NCBI GenBank assembly: GCA_019309685.1
Contig: JAFDFT010000139.1
Location: 1-11,113, forward strand
Source of the DNA: Deltaproteobacteria bacterium
Lineage (GTDB): Bacteria > Desulfobacterota > Desulfobacteria > Desulfobacterales > JAABPS01
DNA length: 11,113 nt
Direction of reading: 5' to 3'
Part shown: positions 6,124 through 11,113 of the stretch, one piece after another
Position numbering within the stretch: position 1 is the first letter of the stretch
Layout of the letters: every line of letters starts with the position of its first letter
Notes under the pieces: model-generated
What the model saw: only the letters and a program-made list of their open reading frames with translations
The model's database searches: none
Told to the model about the DNA's origin: nothing
Translations under genes and position numbers: made by a program

Positions 6124-8379
6124 ATGCCGATGAAGGATGACATATGGAAGAAAATTGATGAAGATACACTTACTGTTTCAGACATACCCGCTTACTATGA
6201 GCTTTATTGCGAGATCGCTCATACATCTACAGAAATTCAGGAAGATATTAAGGATTGGAATGCGAACATTTATTTTGAGTGTGGGGATAATGCAGATCAC
6301 TGGCTGAAAATTCAAGATGGGACTCTTCATTTTGGCCAGGGAAAGATCAGTAATCCTGACGTAACCTATCAGATGCAGGAAGATGCCGCGTTGAGGCTGT
6401 TATCCGGTGAATCGGATACCCTGTTTGAAATATATGGCGGGAACCTCTCCATTTCCGGGAATCCGCCTGACACAGACAACTTTGGATGGATAGATGAACA
6501 TATTAAGGGTGAAATAAGACGGCAGTTAAATCGAAAAAAAACAGATGCCATTCCTGGAAACACATATACATTGTCAAAAGAAGATTATCTTAAACTCACC
6601 GCTGCTATCCGTCTTGCTCTTGCGGAGCCACCGCAGGATAGCCAGGCATATCCTGAGATGTGGGGTGAAGATGACTCCATTGGACTTCGAATGGAACATC
6701 GCGCTCAACAGAATCCGGACAAAATTGCCCTGTTATATGAAGATGTAACATTTACAAATAAAGAATTAAATGAATGGATAAACCGCTACGCGAATTATTT
6801 TTTAAATGAAGTGGAATTAAAAAAAGGAGATGTTGCGGTCGTTTTCGTAGAGAATCGGCCTGAAATTTTGTTTGCCATTTTTGGTATGGCAAAAATCGGC
6901 GTGATCTCTTCGTTAATTAACACACGGCAAAGAGAAAATCCTCTTATTCATAGTATTAAACATTCTGAGGCAAAGGCGTTTCTTATTGGAGAAGAGCTTG
7001 TCGATGCATTTGAGGAGGTCAAATCCAGGCTCGAATTAACTGAAAAACAGCAGAGTATGCTTTTTTTCATTACGGACAAAAATGAAAAAGAAATGCCAAA
7101 AGATTATATCAACTTAAATGAAGCGATAAAGGATGTTGATACACATAATCCTCCCACGACGAAAGATATTAGCGTAATGGATCCGTATTCCTATATTTTC
7201 ACATCCGGTACAACCGGATTGCCGAAAGCGGCTATCATTACAAACCTACATACCATAGGTTCAGCCTTTTACTGGGGAAAAGAAGTTGTTAAGATGACGC
7301 CGGATGATACGGTCTATATAACGACTCCTCTTTTTCACTCAAATGCAATTAACATTGGACTCGCTGCAGCTTTAGGTGGAGATTCTGCTATGGCTATACG
7401 GCGCAAATTCTCTGCCAGCAATTTTTGGAAAGATGCTCGAAAATTTAACGCAACATTTTTTAATTATGTTGGAGAAATTTGCAGATATCTTTACAATCAG
7501 CCGCCACGAGATGATGATGCCGATAATCCCATCGTAAAATGCGCGGGAAACGGCATAAAAAATGAATTCTGGATGGATTTTAAGAAAAGATTCGGCATTG
7601 AGAGAATTATTGAGCAATATGGCGCTACAGAGATGGGCATTCCAAATTTCGCAAATAGATTCAATTTGGACTGTACTGTGGGAATAACTTTTTCAGAGTA
7701 TTCTATCGTTAAATATGATGTGGATCGTGATGAACCCATTAAAGATAAGAAAACAGGATGTATGATAAAAGTAGATCCCGGAGAAGCGGGTCTTTTATTA
7801 GGAAAGATCGATATTGACACATTTTACATGTATAAGGATGGCAAAGCGAGCAAAAAGAAAGTATTTAGAAACGTATTTAAAACGGATGACGCATGGTTGA
7901 ATACGGGTGATTTGATAAGAGATATCGGATTTAGACATGCGCAGTTTGTAGACAGGCTCGGCGATACATTTAGATGGCACGCAGAAAATGTTTCAACAGA
8001 AGAAGTGGAAAATGTAGTGAATTCATTTGAACAGGTTGAACTGTCGTGCGCGTATGGCGTTATCATCCCGGGTACTGAAGGACGTGCCGGAATGGTGTCT
8101 ATTGTAAAAAAAGAAGACGAAGAATTTAATCTGAAAGGGTTTTTAAATCATTTAAAACAATATCTTCCTGATTATGCTGTTCCTATTTTTACCAGATTTC
8201 AAGATGAATTTGAAACAACAGCTACCGATAAAGTGCAAAAGGTAAAGATAAAAAATGAAGGATACGATCGAAATAAATTAGATGATCCTTTATATGTTTT
8301 ACTACCTGGTTCTTCCGAATATACTTCCTTAACGCCTGAAATATATGAAGAGATTTTAAAAGGAAGCTATCGGTATTAA
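6124..8379 (+). CDS. SCP2-like domain fused to FATP/very-long-chain acyl-CoA synthetase
   Basis: A 751-residue two-part protein. Residues about 25-135 look like an SCP2 sterol-carrier domain: W-N-A-N-I-Y-F, H-W-L-K-I-Q-D-G, a P-D-V-T-Y strand, L-L-S-G-E-S-D-T-L, then G-G-N-L-S-I-S-G. Residues about 185-745 form an adenylate-forming ligase of the fatty-acid-transport-protein (FATP/ACSVL) branch. It has the ATP loop T-S-G-T-T-G-L-P-K (360-368), K-F-S-A-S-N-F-W (428-435), Y-G-A-T-E (499-503), T-G-D (594-596), D-R-L-G-D-T-F-R-W (610-618) and the late Lys-703 expected to serve adenylation. It would turn a carboxylic acid, ATP and CoA into acyl-CoA, AMP and PPi. The FATP hallmark R-W-K-G-E-N-V reads R-W-H-A-E-N-V (617-623). 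Animal FATPs carry an N-terminal membrane helix; here the lipid-binding domain takes that place and no membrane segment is evident. The start follows aaggaga at 6110-6116. It is markedly AT-rich compared with the carboxyltransferase gene and is followed by a strong terminator. Confidence 0.9.
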   Translation: MPMKDDIWKKIDEDTLTVSDIPAYYELYCEIAHTSTEIQEDIKDWNANIYFECGDNADHWLKIQDGTLHFGQGKISNPDVTYQMQEDAALRLLSGESDTLFEIYGGNLSISGNPPDTDNFGWIDEHIKGEIRRQLNRKKTDAIPGNTYTLSKEDYLKLTAAIRLALAEPPQDSQAYPEMWGEDDSIGLRMEHRAQQNPDKIALLYEDVTFTNKELNEWINRYANYFLNEVELKKGDVAVVFVENRPEILFAIFGMAKIGVISSLINTRQRENPLIHSIKHSEAKAFLIGEELVDAFEEVKSRLELTEKQQSMLFFITDKNEKEMPKDYINLNEAIKDVDTHNPPTTKDISVMDPYSYIFTSGTTGLPKAAIITNLHTIGSAFYWGKEVVKMTPDDTVYITTPLFHSNAINIGLAAALGGDSAMAIRRKFSASNFWKDARKFNATFFNYVGEICRYLYNQPPRDDDADNPIVKCAGNGIKNEFWMDFKKRFGIERIIEQYGATEMGIPNFANRFNLDCTVGITFSEYSIVKYDVDRDEPIKDKKTGCMIKVDPGEAGLLLGKIDIDTFYMYKDGKASKKKVFRNVFKTDDAWLNTGDLIRDIGFRHAQFVDRLGDTFRWHAENVSTEEVENVVNSFEQVELSCAYGVIIPGTEGRAGMVSIVKKEDEEFNLKGFLNHLKQYLPDYAVPIFTRFQDEFETTATDKVQKVKIKNEGYDRNKLDDPLYVLLPGSSEYTSLTPEIYEEILKGSYRY

Positions 8380-8506
8380 ATTGATTTCATTCTTTTACCA
8401 TATGAATAAAATGCTTCAATGTTAAAATATTGATGGGACTATTATGATGATTCATCAAAAAAGATTCTCATCAAATTTTATGCAAGATTCAGATATTAAA
8501 CATGCA
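8380..8506. other. Short AT-rich spacer before the terminator
   Basis: 127 bases with no gene. The only structure seen is a small palindrome gatga-t-tcatc at 8446-8456. It is the 3' untranslated part of the synthetase transcript. Confidence 0.5.
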
Positions 8507-8550
8507 GATAAAACAAGGGCGGAGAAGACTTCCACCCTTGTTTTATCTTA
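8507..8550. terminator. Rho-independent terminator after the synthetase gene
   Basis: A perfect 13-bp stem (gataaaacaaggg at 8507-8519, cccttgttttatc at 8535-8547) encloses a 15-base loop that can pair further (gga with tcc). The T run lies inside the right arm and A run inside the left, as in bidirectional terminators. It ends the operon that contains the synthetase. Confidence 0.8.
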
Positions 8551-8965
8551 ACCAATAGTCTTAAAAGTGAAAATCAAGACTCTCACACTCGGTGAACATC
8601 TTAGAATCGTTCCTCTACAATTCTTACATCCTGCCTACGTTTCCGCCGCAACATTATGCGATCGAATTTGCTTTGACATACAAGGGCTGATTTGTTCTAC
8701 TCCTAAATCAAAAAAGAAGTTCTTATCATTAAAGTTGAATCATCACCCTTCCCAATTCGTAAATATTGGTTTTTGCCAGCTGCTGTCCTGTCTTCGTTTT
8801 TTTAATAGCTTTTGGAACATTAGTGATCATACAATGGCGGGTAAACAGCGTATTGGTAGTTGGGTTTGTGATGTTTAGGTTGTTTAGTCTGGATTTTGAA
8901 AGTATAATATTGATATTTAAACAATATTACTTTAGAAGTAATGTTTTACAACTTGAAAAATCTAA
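8551..8965. other. Intergenic stretch with a possible decayed hydrophobic gene
   Basis: No convincing gene is present. A GTG-initiated frame at 8567-8878 (103 codons) has no recognisable domain, no ribosome site and an odd composition. A second + strand frame at 8766-8981 reads a strongly hydrophobic run (F-L-I-A-F-G-T-L-V-I-I-Q-W, then V-L-V-V-G-F-V-M-F), similar to the last membrane helices of a transporter. It then runs through the ribosome site of the next gene. It may be the relic of a membrane-protein gene; the family cannot be named safely. A promoter-like site occupies the end (listed separately). Confidence 0.35.
8880..8929 (+). promoter_or_regulatory. Candidate promoter and operator of the M28 peptidase gene
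   Basis: ttgttt (8880-8885), a 17-base spacer and a consensus tataat (8903-8908) form a plausible sigma-70-type promoter about 70 bases before the peptidase start. A perfect 8-bp inverted repeat, taatattg (8905-8912) and caatatta (8922-8929) with a 9-base gap, overlaps the -10 box and the expected start point. That is a classic position for a repressor. The AT-rich context raises the chance of coincidence. Confidence 0.45.
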
Positions 8966-8973
8966 TTGGAGGT
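8966..8973 (+). promoter_or_regulatory. Ribosome binding site that fixes the M28 peptidase start
   Basis: ttggaggt lies five to six bases before ATG 8978. A TTG at 8966 is also in frame and would add four residues, but it lies inside this Shine-Dalgarno, so ATG 8978 is preferred. The chosen start also leaves a normal signal peptide. Confidence 0.75.
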
Positions 8974-8977
8974 TTAT

Positions 8978-10576
8978 ATGAAATATTCACGGTTTTTCTA
9001 CACTTTTCTTCTTTTTTTGGCATTAATATTTCCGTTGAATCATGGTTTATCTTCTGATGAGCAGGTTATTGAAGATCATCAGTTTGAATCAGATGTGGGC
9101 ACTGCTGTGTTTTCACTTCTAAAAACCCTGCCTGAAATATGGAAGCTTAAAAAGGAAGCCCGTAAGCTTTCAGAGACCCTCCCTGACTATGATGGTGAAG
9201 TTGAGGTTCCTGATTCTGATATAATTTACGAATGGCTGACTGAGTTATGCTCCACTCCACATCGTAGGCCAGGTACTCCTGAAGGAATACGCGCCGAAGG
9301 CTGGGTAGCAAATAAATTCAGGGAAATTGGTTTACAAGACATCAAACTTGATCCTGTTTCTATCCGTGTGTGGGAAGCTCAACAATGGTCGCTAACTATC
9401 GAAGGACAAAATATACCGAGTTTTTTTGTATTGAATACGGAGTTCACTCCTAAATCAGGTATATCTGCTCCGATGGTATATGTTGGCGTGGGTGATCAAA
9501 AGGACTTTAAGAAAACCGATGTAAAAGGAAAAATAGTAGTAGCGGAAGTTCCCTTTCCAATACTTCCGACAGGGCTTTTACTACGCGGTATCGGATCTTC
9601 CTATGTTGTATCTAATCCAGACGGATCTTTCAAACTTTCATCCTGGCAATATCTGAATTTTGTAAGGCCTAATTTCGTGGGACAAAGCACTCTTGAAACA
9701 GCCCCATCAACTGATGTTTACTGGAACGCAGTCAAAAATGGTGCCGCTGGTATATGCCTAATTCTTAAGAATCAGCCCTCCCGCTATAACACTCACTATG
9801 GGCCTTATGACGGCATTATGAAACCCATGCCCGGCTTGTGGATTGGAAAGTACGAAGGTGAAAAACTTCGCAAGTACGCTAAGCAAGAAAAAGAGGCTAC
9901 CCTAAAATTAACTGGATCAAACAAACCAGGAGAGATGAAAAACGTATGGGGAATCCTGCCTGGTATGTCTGATGATGTAATACTGGTGACATCTCATCAT
10001 GACAGTCCGTTTAAAGGTGCCAGCGAGGATGGTGCCGGCACTGTGCAAGTTTTGGCCCAGGCATGGGCATGGTCGAGAGTACCTAAAGAAAAGCGTGACA
10101 AAACTATGGTGTTTGTTGTGGATGGAGGCCATTTCTACGGATCAAAGGGTGCTTTTCAATTTGCACGCGAGCATAAGGACATTATGGATCGCACACGAAT
10201 CCTGTTAACGCTTGAACATCTTGCAGCAAAGGACGTAGAGGAAAAAGATGGAGAGTATGAGCCTAACGGTGACCCTGCCTTAACTGTAATGTTCACATCA
10301 CATGACCCAACGGTAGTAGCGGCAGTTATGAAAGCGTTCGATAAAAAACCACCCAAGCGCACAGCCAGCATATCATCAACTTTCTTCGGAGAAGCACCCG
10401 CCTCCGACGCAGCCGGTTATGTGCTGGAGGCCGGCGTTCCGGTAATATCCTGGATCGGCTGTCCATATTATCTGCTGGACTCAGGTGATACGCTAGACAA
10501 AATAGAGAAATCTGAACTTGCACCGATAGCTGAAACTGTAACCGAAATAGTAAAAGTATTTATGGCGATAGATTAA
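8978..10576 (+). CDS. Exported M28-family metallopeptidase homologue with PA-like insert
   Basis: 532 residues from ATG 8978. Residues 1 to about 24 are a signal peptide: basic M-K-Y-S-R, then a hydrophobic stretch F-F-Y-T-F-L-L-F-L-A-L-I-F. The mature protein therefore acts in the periplasm or outside. Residues about 160-265 resemble a PA domain inserted in M28 enzymes (V-K-G-K-I-V-V-A-E, later N-G-A-A-G-I-C-L-I-L). The catalytic domain starts near 320 with S-H-H-D-S-P (339-344), followed by G-A-S-E-D-G-A-G (347-354). The usual Glu-Glu pair (catalytic base plus metal ligand) is D-G-G-H (382-385), the next ligand region is L-E-H-L-A (412-416), and the last His (Y-H-T) reads Y-Y-L-L-D-S-G-D-T. 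Several canonical zinc ligands are thus changed, though H and E/D residues occur close by and may form a variant site. Activity and substrate are unknown. It stands alone, with its own promoter candidate and no link to the upstream CoA genes. Confidence 0.8.
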   Translation: MKYSRFFYTFLLFLALIFPLNHGLSSDEQVIEDHQFESDVGTAVFSLLKTLPEIWKLKKEARKLSETLPDYDGEVEVPDSDIIYEWLTELCSTPHRRPGTPEGIRAEGWVANKFREIGLQDIKLDPVSIRVWEAQQWSLTIEGQNIPSFFVLNTEFTPKSGISAPMVYVGVGDQKDFKKTDVKGKIVVAEVPFPILPTGLLLRGIGSSYVVSNPDGSFKLSSWQYLNFVRPNFVGQSTLETAPSTDVYWNAVKNGAAGICLILKNQPSRYNTHYGPYDGIMKPMPGLWIGKYEGEKLRKYAKQEKEATLKLTGSNKPGEMKNVWGILPGMSDDVILVTSHHDSPFKGASEDGAGTVQVLAQAWAWSRVPKEKRDKTMVFVVDGGHFYGSKGAFQFAREHKDIMDRTRILLTLEHLAAKDVEEKDGEYEPNGDPALTVMFTSHDPTVVAAVMKAFDKKPPKRTASISSTFFGEAPASDAAGYVLEAGVPVISWIGCPYYLLDSGDTLDKIEKSELAPIAETVTEIVKVFMAID

Positions 10577-10990
10577 TTATATTTTGGAACCTTAATACTT
10601 TAAGCAAGAAAGAAGAACTATAGAGTTTTAAATCCAAAAAGCTCCTAAACATATTTTTTACTTCATATTGCTTTATTAGGGGCTACACTGATATTGATCA
10701 CTTCCAGCATCTGATAACGTGTCGAGAGTCTCTAGGTCGAACGAGAGGACTTATATCGATCTCGAATATCAGGTAAGTGCGAATACGCTACAAAAGGTTT
10801 TTAATGTATATTAGATAATGGGGGATTAAAATAGCAGGTTACTTTCCTTAATGCACATCTGAAACTCGTCAAGATTTATAGTATATACGGTTAGGTAATG
10901 ACAACTTTTATGAGGTTTGTAATGATTTGGGAGATAGCCGCAATCGAAATCTTTGGTGAATTGATTTAACAAATTTATTTATTATGGTTT
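10577..10990. other. Intergenic stretch without a recognisable gene
   Basis: AT-rich, with stops in every frame at short intervals. An imperfect inverted repeat (agctcctaa at 10640-10648, ttaggggct at 10676-10684, one G-T pair, 27-base loop) is the only terminator-like structure after the peptidase gene, and it is weak. A 23-codon frame at 10898-10969 has no ribosome site and is not called. Confidence 0.5.
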
Positions 10991-11113
10991 TTAATACCTC
11001 ATCCCCTTGGGGTGGGGGAAACAAGCGGAAGAGGGGTTTGGGGGGAAACAACGTGTCCCCCCAAATATAAATCAGATATTATTCCGCTTTAATACCCCGT
11101 CCGCTTGCGGCGG
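10991..11113. repeat. Two diverged copies of a hairpin repeat flanking a nested inverted repeat
   Basis: The 25-base units at 10991-11015 and 11089-11113 both start ttaatacc and differ at five positions. Each can fold into a small stem-loop. Between them, aagcggaa (11023-11030) pairs with ttccgctt (11082-11089), enclosing tttgggggg (11037-11045) paired with ccccccaaa (11057-11065). The second copy runs off the window end. Arrays like this are typical of dispersed intergenic repeats; the whole block could form a cruciform or long RNA hairpin. Confidence 0.6.

Noticed and set aside
8567..8878. A 103-codon GTG-initiated frame
   Set aside because: No ribosome site, no domain, odd composition and many Cys/Phe/Ser; not supported as a gene and described only as intergenic sequence.
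10898..10969. A 23-codon frame in the last spacer
   Set aside because: No Shine-Dalgarno site, no hydrophobic or toxin-like pattern, and too short to judge.
10991..11113. CRISPR array
   Set aside because: Only two diverged copies about 98 bases apart with structured sequence between them; no regular spacers and no cas genes.

Overview
The window looks like chromosomal DNA of an anaerobic, fatty- or aromatic-acid-degrading bacterium, most plausibly a deltaproteobacterium of the sulfate-reducing or syntrophic kind. This rests on gene content (acyl-CoA dehydrogenase, crotonase, SDR, acyl-CoA carboxyltransferase and acyl-CoA ligase close together), clean Shine-Dalgarno sites, and short GC-rich hairpin repeats between genes. 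No marker gene is present, so the assignment is an inference. All genes found lie on the + strand.

Layout. 1-261: C-terminal end of a family 5 (peptide/nickel-type) ABC solute-binding protein, closed by a strong hairpin terminator (322-358). 592-3638: a tight cluster of acyl-CoA dehydrogenase, crotonase-fold hydratase/isomerase, a second acyl-CoA dehydrogenase that has lost about 270 internal residues in frame, and a short-chain dehydrogenase/reductase. 3639-4008: a gene-free spacer with several hairpins. 4009-5553: carboxyltransferase subunit of a biotin-dependent acyl-CoA carboxylase. 5605-6084: a SnoaL/NTF2-like protein whose frame is interrupted by one in-frame TAG. 6124-8379: an unusual fusion of an N-terminal SCP2-like lipid-binding domain to a FATP/very-long-chain acyl-CoA synthetase, followed by a strong terminator (8507-8550). 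8551-8965: a spacer with no convincing gene but a possible hydrophobic gene remnant and a promoter-like site. 8978-10576: an exported M28-family peptidase homologue with a PA-like insert and non-standard metal-site residues. 10577-11113: no gene; its end carries two copies of a repeat that can form hairpins, with compensatory base changes between copies.

How the genes may work together. The synthetase would activate a bulky or long-chain carboxylic acid to its CoA thioester, perhaps after the SCP2 domain binds it. The dehydrogenase, isomerase/hydratase and SDR would carry out beta-oxidation-like steps, and the carboxyltransferase would carboxylate a short acyl-CoA (or act in the reverse direction within a decarboxylase). 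The actual substrate cannot be read from the sequence. Two of the genes look broken (internal deletion at 2548-2877; TAG at 5668-5670), so the locus may be partly decaying, unless the TAG is read through. Base composition drops sharply from the carboxyltransferase (GC-rich) to the synthetase and everything after it (AT-rich), which suggests separate origins for the two halves.
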